Assembly: GCA_949825065.1 (NCBI GenBank)
Contig: OX463842.1
Coordinates: 33,102,727-33,166,726, forward strand
Length of the DNA: 64,000 nucleotides
Source: Odontocerum albicorne
Lineage: Eukaryota; Arthropoda; Insecta; Trichoptera; Odontoceridae
Direction: 5' to 3'
The notes below the pieces were generated by a model that searched no databases, had not been told where the DNA came from, and saw only the letters and a program-made list of their open reading frames with translations. Shown one piece after another: positions 33,012-44,175 of this stretch. Numbering within the stretch: the stretch's first letter is position 1; each line of letters starts with the position of its first letter. The translations under genes and the position numbers were made by a program.

Positions 33012-33443
33012 TTGTCAAATCTTCCTCCTTTTCTGAAGCGCCTTACTCCAGCGGATCGGAGTCACCTCTCAGACGCTCCATTCCTTTTTACGAATATGGG
33101 TGCCATTCCATTCTGCAAATGTGCATTGTGCTATTCACTAATCGCCTCGATCCGGTTTCGGATTGAAGCGAGCCCTGCATTCCCTTCGGAAAAGAACGTA
33201 ACGCAGTACGGAGTCAGACGTTTTACCATAAAATGCTTTGTGTTTACACTTCCAGCGGCGGGTGTCACCAGTCTGTTGAGGCTTAAGTCCACGTTTCCTC
33301 TTAAACAAAACCTCGTGAGGCTCGGCTGGTGTCGAAGGGGAAATTTAGAATACACGACTCTTCGCATAAAGAAGGGTTGCCAATTTTTTACTATATTAAA
33401 CGAGATAGATAATAAAAATCAAAGAATCTCACAAATCTTATGA
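33012..33443 (+). other. Unassigned 143-codon open frame in a GC-balanced island
   Basis: The sequence from about 33.04 to 33.37 kb is markedly less AT-rich than its flanks and is open on the plus strand (MSNLPPFLKRLTPADRS...) and for 78 codons on the minus strand (MRRVVYSKFPLRHQPSLT...). Neither resembles a family I know, and neither has obvious domains, a signal peptide or membrane segments. It may be part of an unrecognised retroelement, a host exon or a regulatory island. Coding status is doubtful. Confidence 0.25.
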
Positions 33444-35155
33444 GCGGTATTAGTTTTCGTCAGGCAGCTCATGACCGCCCAATAAAATATAAATGCAGTT
33501 GAAATCATAATGAACTCTATTAATTATTTTGTCACACGCTAGTTATTTTCCTGAATAACAATTTACAATTTCACATGACAAGCAACTCACACGTACATAA
33601 AACCTATTCCAAATAATTGAAATCATTTTAAGCAATTTGAATCTCTCAGAGTAATGAATTTTAATTCAAAATTTATTTTTTACACCTACTCTAGATTTCG
33701 TTTAATGTTAAACTTATGTATGTTCTCAATCAAATATAGCACAAGAAAGTCGAATTACTAACAAAGTTTAACTTAAAAATTTATTGACTACATATCAGGA
33801 ATACTGAATCACATAGTCATTAATTACAATTGACGTAAGATTTGATTGTATTTTTCTGGAAAGAAGACGCTGACTCCCTGTCATAATACTGTACTATCTA
33901 TTTCTGTGAATAATGGAGCTCCGACTCGTCCGAATCGTCAGTCGAGAAGCTATCAACTTTTGTAGTGTTTTAGAAAAACAAAATAGCATAGAAAAAAAAT
34001 AGGTAGCAGAGAAATCAAGATAGTGGATTTTTCAAATTTTAATACTAGAAGATAAACGTAAACCGCGATATTATGAACGTATATCAAACCTATACTGACG
34101 GAACGATTCGATAGTAAAGAAAGCTAATCAAGTTTTGACATTGGAATCGTGGTATAAGGAAAACAGTATTTTTGTTTATTGCCGCTGAATTATTTTCTAG
34201 AAAAAGCGAAAGATACTGATTCTATTCTGAAACTATTCTGAACTATTAAAGCAGAGCTGATGTAAGTTAACATTTGATGTAGTAACAGAATTTGTAGTAA
34301 AAAAAGTAATACGGTTAAGTAACACATCGAAAACTGGGAAACCATCTAGATTTTCTCGGTTAATCAGTTTACAGTTTTCTTGTAATACTGTAAAACAATT
34401 CCGAATGTTTTCTTAGAACAAATAAGCTTTTATCGTCGAATCTAAATCAAATCCTTTTCAGCCATATATCAGCATATCATATTTTATATGTCGTTGAAAC
34501 ATTTTGCCATAACATACACATATTTCGGCTTTGTAAACATTGCTTTTGTGTAAAATCTTTGGTATCAGGAAGCAGAATTGCCAGGAACTATCTGAAGAAC
34601 ACGTCTTCATTTTATTGAATTGAACAGAATTTATGATGTTTCAATAAATAGGTTAATGAGCTTTACACAATATGTACATACCTTAGAAAGCTTACATTTA
34701 TTTTAAAACTGTTCATGTTATTCTATACATGTTGTTTCACAATGTGTTCATGGAATAATTTGTTAAAGATGTATTTTCTTGAGAAAATTCAAATCTTTGC
34801 AATAATTCTAGAGAATCGTCAAGATATTAATTTAAATGAAGAGGGCGAATGAATACAGATCTACCAATAAAGTCCAAAACCATACCACGCCATCGCAGTC
34901 TGGCAATGTAACAGTTAAAAATGTATACCTGTATCCTCAGAGTACACCAACTAGACAGAAGACGTGTTATTTCGTTAAATACTCTAATGTTAAAATAAAA
35001 TATCGCACAACCACTTTTTTTTAAATAAGGGAAAACCCCGTCAGAAATTAAACGACATCAGCCTCACCTCCATAGCCCATGAACGTTATGGGCTTCAGAT
35101 TTCGAAAATTGTATCTCATATGTAAGCGACCGTTTGACCTGGTACGTGTTTGAGT
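33444..35155. other. No identified feature
   Basis: AT-rich sequence with only short random frames and no shared repeat recognised. Confidence 0.5.
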
Positions 35156-35159
35156 TCTT

Positions 35160-36300
35160 AAAATGGCTTTATTGAATTATCAAGAGCATGTATAAAGTAA
35201 ATGGTACCTTGCCTAAATGGTTTAATATTTCAAAAGGGGCAATTCAAGGATGCGTTATGTCACCCTGGTTGTTCAATAGATTAATGTGTGAAGGAATTAC
35301 AGAGGTCATTTTGTGGCACACAAATATCGAATGGGAACGCATGCGGGGATTGCTGTATGCAGATGATATGGTAGTGTCGGCAGATAGTGAAGATGAATTG
35401 CAGAGTTTGGTAAGTAAATTGTGTGAGAAATTCGAAGGGAATGATTAATTCACTTTTAACCTGTTTTTATATATAAGATCAAAAGTTACAACGCGTTTTT
35501 TTTTCTTTGTAAGTAAAGAATATTTCTTCAAAATACTGATTCTAATAATTTTATAAACACAAATAACACTAGCTTGAACGCTTAAATTAAGATTGTTTTC
35601 GGCGTTGTATTCACAAACTGAACTTTTAAGAGCATCACCACTCACACACGGAATGGCTTTTATTGAATGAATTTTCCGATATCGATATCTTCTACATCTA
35701 ATATAGAATAAATTAAGGATTAAACTCCTTAATAAACTTTGTAGGTACACAAATAACTGAGTCACTTCACAAGAAAGCGACTAAGTTACTCGTATACCTA
35801 CAAAATTTGTTCCTCTGAAAATGAATGTAGCAAAATCAAAAGTAATGGTGATAAAAAGAGTGAAAGGAAAAGCATAAACGATATATGCGTTCTGGAAAAA
35901 GACTGAGAGGTGTCGAATTAATGCTGTAGAAATGCGTGCGACGAATACATGGAGTGACGATGTATGACAGAATACGGAATGGAGTGATTAGGGATGAATG
36001 TGAATTTAAGGCTAATATGTTGAGTAAGATGAAATACACGTGAAACGAATTAACGAAGAAAGTCTAACAAAAATATATATAGTACAAATGTGAGAGGAAG
36101 ACGTGTGAAAGGAAGACTGAGGAAAGTATGGTTGGATCAAGTGATTGATATTTTGAAAGGACACGTGGAAAGTCAGAGAAATCGTAGAAGTTGTATGGAT
36201 GTAGAAGATACTAAGAATGTGTAGCGAGATAAGAAAGTCTGCCGCTCTGTTCTCTCTCCCTTCTCCGACAGGGAAATGGCGTGATGTTATGTATGTATGT
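35160..36300 (+). pseudogene. LINE family B, RT domain to 3' end, split by an insertion
   Basis: The first part (35188-35444) reads KVNGTLPKWFNISKGAIQGC, VMSPWLFNRLM and the catalytic LLYADDMVVSADSEDELQSL. The family form resumes at 35814 with MNVAKSKVMVIKRVKGK and continues through YDRIRNGVIRDECEFKANM and a VWLDQVIDIL-like region. The 3' end at about 36.25 kb is CCGACAGGGAAATGGCGTG with a TATGTATG tail. The YADD box is intact, but stops and the 369-bp insertion make the gene dead. Reverse transcriptase of a non-LTR retrotransposon. Confidence 0.8.
35445..35813. mobile_element. Unclassified insertion inside LINE-B (repeat family D)
   Basis: The LINE-B reading breaks after a GAAGGGAATGA segment and resumes at TCTGAAAATGAATGT, compared with the continuous GAAGAGAAAGATCTGAGAAT in the 25-kb copy. 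The inserted 369 bp ends in a small fold-back (CTTTGTAGGTACAC versus GTATACCTACAAAA). It contains GAATGAATTTTCCGATATCG, related to GAACGAATTTTCGGATATTG at 59.90 kb. No transposase or classical terminal repeats seen. Confidence 0.6.
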
Positions 36301-38540
36301 AAGTATTGTACATCAATTAAGAAATCATTGACTCTCATAGGAAGTTTTGATTTTAACGTATTCCAAAATTTAGGATCACGAGTCAATTATATTCGTTTCG
36401 AAAAAGTATATTCAATTTAGTAAATAATATTTATAAGAATCAAGGTGTGACTGAACACACAATATCATATCCTCACAATCCATAACAATCTCCCAGATCT
36501 TGTGCAAACTCATTTTCAGCAGAGAAATATGTGACTCCGCAATGAGCTCATTTCGTGAGGCGTATGCACTCGTGTTATTTCCTCAGCCAGTCAATATTGA
36601 CTCAGTCCGGTGTTTCTCTGCTCTCCTGCTCTGGCGCAACACGGCGCTCATGATGAATGGAATACAGCCAGACCTCCGTGTAAAGAAGTGCTGTGTTCTG
36701 GTAAAATATCGCATATCATGAGTCTGCATATTTCGAATGTCTTTTGGACCGTTTTACTGCAAATTATAGGCAGCATATTTTTTATTTTCCAGTCCCGTAT
36801 AAGCATGCTTTATCATGTTTAGTTGCGTGATCTTCATGAATTGGCCATATTTGGGATTTCAATGACTGCATTTAAAAGATGACTAAATGAGTACTTTGCT
36901 ACGCATTGATTTACTTGATGGCGAGCGACACACCCTAGTATCTCTGAAATGTTTTGTTTCGACATTTGTTTTTTTTCTCTACTAGATTATATTTTAGATT
37001 TTTTCATTATAGAATTGAATTACAAAGTTTTTCTACTTCAAGTCTTAGTAAATGAACCATAAAGATAAAAATATGTCGAATTCACTTCCTGACTTTTTTT
37101 TCCTTAGATTATGCATCTGAATTTATGTTTTTCTGTAGCTTATAAGCTACGTGTAATAAATTCTTATAATCTTAAACCACTTATTACGTGTATCTATTAA
37201 GCAACACTTAGATAGCGCTTTGTAACTGCCACACGAAATGTGGCAGCAGATGATTCTTGCTAATCTTTGAACTTGGACCTCTTTGCCATTGGAATTTTTG
37301 ACCTATCAATACTGTATGCTTGCTGGAATGCAACAGCCTGCATACAATGAGTAAATACACGCACAAGTGCTTGCCGTTCACAGGATGTCTGACTATCAGG
37401 GAACACTTGACAAGCCTTCTACTTATTATTATGATGAAATATTGAAAAGCTTAGCTACACCCACTTTTATTAAAGTAGTTGTGAAAAATTAATATGTATT
37501 TTCTATATTAAATTACAACATTCGTTTTGTGTATATTATAGAGGAAAGTATTTCAGACCATTTGTTTTCTTAGCTCAATCTCATTGAGTAGCGTCGGCCG
37601 GCTTTGCTATTCCACTTTGCCCGGAGCAATATAGCTTTATTGATATTAGAGACCTCGTTAATGCGGTGTGTTAGGTCTTACTTAGTCGAAGTTTTCGTAT
37701 CGTTATATGAATGTTCGACATATTACAAATCACTCCCATTTGCGCGTTCACTCTTAAATTATTGTCGCGTTATATTGCTACCCGTTATGGACACTCAAAA
37801 CACGATTATGAATAAGTTGTGTATACATAACATTATATAATGAATGAGCTATAAACCCAATTAGCCCTGTTTTTATTAAGAATAACAACAATTAATAATT
37901 TTCGATATGAAAGCGTCCACCACACTCCGCAGAGGAATAATATGAGACTTCCTCCACGCTTAGCTGTAGCTTCGCGGGTCTTATCCCTTTTGCTTCTTTG
38001 GTACTTTTTAGCTCTATACACTTACACATTTAATATTGCGAGAATTCAAGATGCAGTAAATTATTCTTATCGCAAATAATTCTAACCGCCTAACAAAAAC
38101 CGGTCAATTAGAGAGATACCTATCCTAGCGCCGATAAAGTAGAAGACATCTTTTGTTCGCCAGAGTAAATGGAGAATAGCGCCGTTTCTGGTACTTCTCA
38201 GGTGCCGGCCGACCTATCTGGTGCCAGGTGGGCTCTGGTTACATACGTGCTACATTTTACACTTCAGTTATCGCTAATGGCGTCGAATATGGGTACTTGT
38301 TGATATGTGTGCAAGGCTCAAAGAACTTCTTTATATCAACGATAAGTTTATGATGGTTTTATTGGCAATTATTATATAAACACGATCCAAGATTTCTAAC
38401 TATTCGTTTTATTTATTAAAGTCTACCAGAAAATAATTATACCTGGTCTATATTTATTCGATCAATTAATTTAAAAAATTAAATATTACTTAATGAATAA
38501 GCAAATAAAGTTTGGTGGAATGAAATCGTTCTTTGCGATT
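36301..38540. other. No identified gene; two GC-balanced patches
   Basis: Patches at about 36.52-36.72 and 38.10-38.25 kb are less AT-rich but match nothing recognised. A small hairpin (CTGCCACA-CGAAA-TGTGGCAG) lies at about 37.23 kb. The rest is AT-rich. Confidence 0.4.
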
Positions 38541-38689
38541 TTATTATATACTAGCTGTACCCGGCCACGCGTTGCTGTGGCTCAGTCTGGTTAAACGGAA
38601 AAGAAAGAAAAGAGAAAGCACACGTTTCTAATATGTTTAATTTCACAATGCTTGTGGGTATACAATATTTTTGACGTATTTCAGCCACT

Positions 38690-39357
38690 CTCAGTCTGTC
38701 GCGTTCATTCTGTTGAGAACGAAGCAGTTCTGAATCTGCAGAACGCGATCACCGTGCTCGCAACCGTGCATCCTCAAGTCTGTATGCACGTCGCTCTGCT
38801 GCTTCCTCGGTATTTTGATGAACTAAATCATATCGATTGCACTGAAAAAGAAGAAAGAAAGTTATAACAAAAACATATAAAATTGTGAAACATTAAAAAA
38901 GGAACTGAATAATTTTGTTAAGTTCGTAGACGTCTTTGTCCTTGGCGGCAAGAATAGCTCGTTCACTCAGCCAATCGTGATTCTTATAATTGATTTGAAT
39001 ATATGGAAATACTTTTTCAACCAATTCTTCTTTTGACGTCACCAAATTGCAGAAGCTATAGTCTTCCAACGTTAGTTCTATTACCATAATTTACAACGGC
39101 ATCTCGCAAATGAACGTATTCTTCAGAGCGAAGCTTGGTCCAATTCAAACGGATGAATATCAAACGTTCTGTTTTCTATGACAGTTCAAAAATTTGCCCC
39201 AATACAACCTTGTAACGACGTTCAGTAATTTTAATTATTTTATCGACTTTAATATAAGGCTCGATTCTAATAAATAGCAAGTTATTTAGGTAAATACGAG
39301 TACTCGTACATTACAAAAAAACTAACAATAATGACAAATTAGTACATCTTGTTACAA
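38690..39357 (-). pseudogene. Helitron Rep/helicase remnant, duplicate 1
   Basis: On the minus strand, a Rep-proximal piece (IRLNWTKLRSEEYVHLRDAV) runs directly into the late part of a Pif1-like helicase (FCNLVTSKEELVEKVFPYIQ, NHDWLSERAILAAKDKDVYE, LNKIIQ). The main Rep and helicase cores are missing, which implies a large internal deletion. Downstream lies an Arg/Glu-rich stretch (RRAYRLEDARLRARRSR), like the charged N-terminus of Helitron proteins. It matches duplicate 2 closely and has an extra 12 bp at 39297-39308. Non-functional. Confidence 0.7.
39295..39308. other. Double excision footprint (two 6-bp scars in a row)
   Basis: This duplicate reads AAATACGAGTACTCGTACAT, while the paralogous site at about 40081-40090 reads AAATACAT. 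The difference is exactly 12 bp and parses as TA-CGAG-TA-CTCG-TA. That is what two successive insert-and-excise events at the same TA, in opposite orientations, would leave. Direct comparison inside the window makes this the strongest case. Confidence 0.7.
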
Positions 39358-39472
39358 ATCTCCATTTCTACATACGATTTGATAGATTTTGAAATATAAA
39401 CATAGAGATAAAATTAAATTTTATATAAAAAATAATTTGGATATTCCTGCTGACCTCTTTCAGACACTATCA

Positions 39473-40130
39473 GCATGTCGCGTTCATTCTATTAAGAACG
39501 AAGCAGTTCTGAATTTGCAGAACGCGATCGCCGTGATCGTAACTGTGCATCCTCAAGTCTGGCCACACGTCGGTCGCTCTGCTGCTTCCTCGACATTTGG
39601 CTGAACTAAAGCAGATTAATTGCACTGAAAAAGAAGAAAGAAAGTTAGAACAAAAACATATAAAATTGTGAAACATTAAAAAAGGAACTGAATAATATTG
39701 TTAAGTTCGTAGACATCTTTGTTCTTGGCGGCAAGAATAGCTCGTTCACTCAGCCATTCGTGATATAGGGAAATACTTTTTTTTTAATATAGGGAAATAC
39801 TTTTTCAACCAATTCTTCTTTTGACGTCACTAAATTGCAGAAGTTATAGTCTTCCAACGTTAGTTCTATTACCATCATTTACAACTGCATCTCGCAAATG
39901 AACGTATTCTTCAGAGCGAAGCTTGGTCCAATTCAAACGGATGAATATCAAACGTTCTGTTATCTATGACAGTTCACAAATTTGCCCCAATACAATCTTG
40001 TAACGACGTTCAGTAATTTTAATTATTTTATCAACTTTAATATAGGCCTCGATTTTAATAAATAGCAAGTTATTTAGGTAAATACATTACATAAAACTAA
40101 TAATGACAAATTAATACATCTTGTTACAAA
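39473..40130 (-). pseudogene. Helitron Rep/helicase remnant, duplicate 2
   Basis: This is the tandem partner of duplicate 1, offset by about 780 bp. On the minus strand it reads NFCNLVTSKEELVEKVFPYI, then a 25-bp internal duplication (ATAGGGAAATACTTTTT twice, about 39775-39803), then AERAILAAKNKDVYELNNII. It is followed by a TTTTTCAG acceptor-like site and a possible protein start, MSRKQQSDRRVARLEDAQLR. Several stops. The two duplicates differ at many positions, so the duplication is not recent. Confidence 0.7.
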
Positions 40131-40231
40131 TAAGCAAAAATGGGCAGTTCGTTAAAATCAAATATGACATTTGTTAAAACTTAGTTGCATGAAACTTTTA
40201 AAAATTCAAATGTATAAAACATACACAGATA

Positions 40232-41308
40232 ATACATCGATCAACAAGTCCCGGGACTAACCAACAGATGGTACTTCTAATAACAAATCCATACCATTCT
40301 TAGTTAGTACCAACTTTTAGTAGTTACGTGTCAAACTTTCATAACATTCCGACATTGTGTCATTGAGTTACAGTGGTTTTAGTGACGCTACTTTTGCTAT
40401 TTTCAAAACAATGGAAAAAACCGAATTTCGTGTGTTGACAAAACATGGCTTTTTAATGGGAAAAAATACCGTTCAAACTCAGCGATGGCTTGAAAAATGT
40501 TATCCGGGCTCTGCTCCGTTGAAAACAAGCATTTGTCGGTGGTATGCTGATTTCAAACGCGGTCGTACAGACACAAATGATGCTGAACGCTCTGGTCGTC
40601 CAAATGAGACTGTTACACCAGAAAACATAAAAAAACCAAAATCGTGATGAAAAATCGCAAAGTAAAGTTGCGTAAGATAGCTGACATTCTGAAGATATCA
40701 TTTGGTAGTGTTAACACTATTTTGCATGAACATTTGGTCATGAAAAAGCTTTTTTCGAAATGGGTGTCACGTTTGCTCACAATGGTACAGAAACAACAAC
40801 GCATCGATGATTCAGAGCGCTGTTTGGCACTGTTACGCGAAATAAACAGGAGTTTTTGCATCGGCATGTGACAATGGATGAAACTTGGATCCACCACTAT
40901 ACTCCACAATCAAATCGGCAGTCAGCTGAGTGGAGAGCAGCCGGTGAAAGTCGTCCGAAGCGACCAAAAACTCAACAGTCGGCCGGGAATGTTATGGCCT
41001 CCGTATTTTGGGATGCGCATGGTATAATATTCATCGATCACCTTGAAAAGGGAAAAACTATGAAAAGCGAATATTACATAGCGTTATTGGAGCGTTTGAA
41101 GGCAAAAATTGCTAAAAAACGGCGCCATATGAAGAAGAAAAAAGTTCGCTTTCATCAGGGCAATGCACCGTGTCACAAGTCGATGGTAACGATGACCAAA
41201 TTGCATGAGTTGAACTTCGAATTGCTTCCGCACCCTCCGTATTCTCCAGATTTGGCCCCCAGCGACTATTGGCTGTTCGCAGACCTCAAAAAGATGCTCC
41301 AGGGAAAG
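40232..41308 (+). pseudogene. Mariner, second lineage, 3'-truncated and frameshifted
   Basis: The left end is TA then ATACATCGATCAACAAGTCC. The transposase begins MEKTEFRVLTKHGFLMGKNT (40411) with the HTH stretch LKTSICRWYADFKRGRTD, a frameshift near 40640, and a second HTH (LRKIADILKISFGSVNTILH). After another shift the catalytic domain reads VTMDETWIHHYTP (first Asp present), FHQGNAPCHKS and HPPYSPDLAPSDYWLFADLK. The second catalytic Asp is Gly (GGC at 41159-41161). Similarity ends at GKS(41308); the C-terminus and right terminal repeat are missing. Dead. It is nested in the Helitron-like element. Confidence 0.9.
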
Positions 41309-42055
41309 AGCCATTTTTAAATGCGATGCATCATGATGGCGCAACAATGTGACACATAAAAAGTTTATTCCACTTTTACGGCCAGATGGTGCTATTTTTC
41401 AAAAAATATATTTGAAAATTTAGTATTTATTATTTAAATTAACATTTTTATTTATATATTATAGATATTAAATATGTATTATTTAATATTTATTATTTAC
41501 TAATAATTATTTAACATTTAATATTAATTCCGAAACGTCAAAAATGCAATGTGATATATCTGTCAATGAGAATTGTTTAGTTCGCGTGTGTCGCTGAAGG
41601 GGGCGCTAACCCTTATTTCGTCTGTTTTATGTACATTTTTGTATATAACGGTATATAAAAAATATATATAAACATTCTCGTATACGAATGCCAACTTTTG
41701 TCAAAATTTCAAAGCAATCGGTAGAGAACTTTCGGAGATTAGATATCTATAATTAACGAACATTTATATTTTTATTTATATAGATTTCAAATCTTAAACT
41801 TTTATTCACATTTTCTAAACATTAAGTGCCTAAGTTTTCAGTTATGTTATACCCGTTATCGATCTTTTCCAGGGTAAAAAATTATGTGATTTAAAACCAA
41901 ATTATAATGTAATATTTCGATTCGATATGAGATTTCAAGTGGTAAAAATGTGTTTGTGACTTTTTATATTTATTTATTATAGTTTTTTTCTAGAACATGA
42001 AATCATGATATGTAGTTTTTGCTAGTAAGATTAAACATTTTGTAATATTTTTCTC
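41309..42055. other. Helitron right end, then AT-rich DNA
   Basis: The first part (to about 41785) is the right terminal region of the Helitron-like element, including TCGCTGAAGGGGGCGCTAAC. After that nothing is recognised. Confidence 0.5.
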
Positions 42056-42057
42056 AA

Positions 42058-42276
42058 GATTGTATTGTATTGCAATTGCGCTATATTCGCTACAATCAGG
42101 AAGGTTTAGTACCATGTGACAATCTTTCGATTGACCAGAAAGGTGTTCAAACCAGCCTTAAGTGAAAACCAGACGGGAACCTTTTTTTAAAAAATCTGGG
42201 TACCAATGGTTATTGAACTCGCAACCCCCGAGCTAGAAGATAGGTGTCTTATCGACTAGGTCACGGGGGTCGTTAG
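42058..42276 (-). repeat. tRNA-derived SINE, family A
   Basis: On the minus strand the head reads GACCCCCGTGACCTAGTCGA, TAAGACACCTATCTTCTAGC and the B-box-like GAGTTCAATAACC. The body has CCAGATTTTTTAAAAAAAGG, CCGTCTGGTTTTCACTTAAG, and the tail ends in CAATACAATACA. The uninterrupted CTTAAGTGAAAACCAGA phrase is the reference for the scar at 45564. Confidence 0.8.
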
Positions 42277-42299
42277 GATGGTAATATGAGCCACATATT

Positions 42300-43020
42300 T
42301 GAAATGTTATTTATTTTTTCTTCTTGTCGTGCCCCATCAGGTCCCCCCGACCCTGGCAATCACTCTGACAAAGGCTTCTCTATCTTGCGCAACCCGGAAC
42401 AGGTCCTCCACACGCCTCATCCCCGTCCAGTCTCTTATATTGCGCAGCCAAGATGTTTGCCTTCTACCAGGACCACGCTGCCCCTCGATCTTGCCCATCA
42501 GTATCAACTGGAGAATTTCGTACTTCTCTCCACGTGTGCCCCAGATAGGATATCTTGCGGACCTCAATATCTGTCATCATCTGTCTACGGCAATTAGCTC
42601 TCCTCAAGACCTCCGAATTGGTGATCATACCAGTCCACGGCATGCGAAACATTCTCCTGTGCAACCACATCTCGAACGCTTCCAACCGATTCATAGTATG
42701 AACCTTCAGCGTCCATGTTTCCGAGCCACACAACAGAACAGACCAAACATAGCACTTCAACATTCTCTGCCTTAGTTTCAGATTCAATTTATCATTGCAG
42801 AATATTGATCTCATTTTGTTAAATGAACTACGGGCTGCTTCAATCCTGCACTTCACCTCCATCCATATCTGGGTCGACAGATGTAACATAGTAATCATAC
42901 TGCCCAGGCACTTGAATTGCTCCACCCTCTTCAACAGTTCACTCCCAAGCCGTAATGTCATAGCGGAGTAATCTGCACTGCCAAATGCCATCCATTTTGT
43001 CTTTTTGATATTTATATTAA
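42300..43020 (-). pseudogene. LINE family C, post-RT C-terminal region
   Basis: From about 43020 the minus strand reads INIKKTKWMAFGS, VEQFKCLGSMIT, EVKCRIEAARSSFNKMRSIF, KCYVWSVLLCGSETWTLKVH and EAFEMWLHRRMFRMPWTGMI. After a frameshift it reads MGKIEGQRGPGRRQTSWLRN, IRDWTGMRRVEDLFRVAQDR and VIARVGGT, then a stop at 42337. An AAGAAGAAA-rich tail lies near 42310. This region follows the reverse transcriptase in the same broad LINE lineage as the 23-kb fragment. 5'-truncated and frameshifted; dead. Confidence 0.85.
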
Positions 43021-43348
43021 GGCAATTTATTTACAATAATTTAATATTTTTTAGAATTTGTATGGTTCAAACCATACCACCTTTAAATTAATGTACTTAT
43101 CTAATTTTGCATAATAAGTTTTCAATATTTCATATTAAACCGCTGAAATACTATATTTGATACATTATCGATAAATATTCCTATCTGGACCTTCAGAAAT
43201 GGATGATAAATATAATTCGAGAAACTAACCACTCGTTTATAGCATTGAATACTATATTTTCTTGACCATTGTATCAAAAATCTTTGCTTTAATCTTAAAA
43301 TATTATAATATATAAATAAAGTGAGTTAAGTTTCTTTGAATTCGACCC

Positions 43349-43426
43349 AGCGACCTCCTTAAGGTAACATAAGGTAATAGCGGCCTCCATGAGGTAACAT
43401 AAGGTACTAGCGACCTCGATGAGGAA
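43349..43426. repeat. 30-bp tandem repeat, about 2.6 copies
   Basis: The units AGCGACCTCCTTAAGGTAAC, AGCGGCCTCCATGAGGTAAC and AGCGACCTCGATGAGGAAGT begin at 43349, 43379 and 43409. They are GC-richer than their surroundings and diverged. No coding or regulatory role can be inferred. Confidence 0.85.
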
Positions 43427-43942
43427 GTACCAAAAAGTTGGTTTCTCATTAATATTTAAATAAATTTTTTACACCAATTGTAAGTAAAATTAAATTACTC
43501 TTTCAGGTTGAATAAAGTTGACACTGAAAAAAATGTTTGAATATATTCATGGCTATTAACACTCAAGGTGTTATTGAGTTGTCAGCAAAAAAAAAATGTT
43601 TCTCCATACGGTATGAAAACTATGCTTAAAAAAATAAATTGTAGACCATGACCTTAAAAACTAACATTAATTTTCCTTTTTTCAATTAAATATATTTTGA
43701 TAGAAACAAATAAATTTTATAAAATTAAATAATATTAACCACTTCTAGCTCATCTTACCAATTCATAGTTCTTTCCTGACAGAACGTTATCTTTATTCGT
43801 GAAAGGTACTGAATAGTATTCAAAGGTTAATTGAATATTCTTTTTACTTCCTTGTCATTTCTTATTTATCTCTGATACTTAAACTTGTGTGGAGATCACT
43901 GAAAATATTGCACATCTGGAAGAACACAAAATTATATTTATG

Positions 43943-44175
43943 AATAACCTCCGTTGCCTAATTGGCAAAACGCTTCTCTTCATACCCGGAGGTGTTGTCG
44001 GTTTCGATTTGCATTGCAACCTAGATTTTTAAAAAAAGAATTCTAGTCTGGTTTTCAGCGTCCTTTAGAAGGGGGTCCTTTTAATATTATTATTTCACTT
44101 AATGCCTCTATTACTACTTTCTGGTTGGTTGTAAGAGATTGCCACATGACAGTAAGCCCATTAGGTACATATTAT
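43943..44175 (+). repeat. tRNA-derived SINE, family A
   Basis: The head is AACCTCCGTTGCCTAATTGG, CAAAACGCTTCTC with a B-box-like TCGGTTTCGATTTGC. The body is TTCTAGTCTGGTTTTCAGCG and the tail TTCTGGTTGGTTGTAAGAGA, TTGCCACATGACAGTAAGCC. There is a longer middle section than in other copies (about 30 bp extra). Confidence 0.75.

Larger units (their letters stand above)
38546..41785. mobile_element. Helitron-like composite element
   Basis: The left boundary reads TATACTAGCTGTACCCGGCC then ACGCGTTGCTGTGG. The right end has TTTCAAAGCAATCGGTAGAG, AACTTTCGGAGATTAG and ATTTTTATTTATATAGAT. From memory both are characteristic terminal sequences of insect Helitron/Helentron elements (CTAGCTGACCCGGC...; ...CGGTCGAGCCGTTTCGGAG... 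TATATAGAT). Coding remnants inside, on the minus strand, are Helitron Rep and Pif1-type helicase pieces. The interior contains a tandem duplication and a nested mariner. Rolling-circle transposons of this kind often accumulate foreign pieces. Exact ends are uncertain by a few bases. Confidence 0.75.

Noticed and set aside
35780..35800. TACTCGTA at 35787 as a proven scar
   Set aside because: Its fold-back partner has equal length at that point, so a 6-bp insertion is not supported there.
42286..42775. Plus-strand frames of 103 and 158 codons
   Set aside because: They are antisense to the LINE coding remnant on the minus strand.
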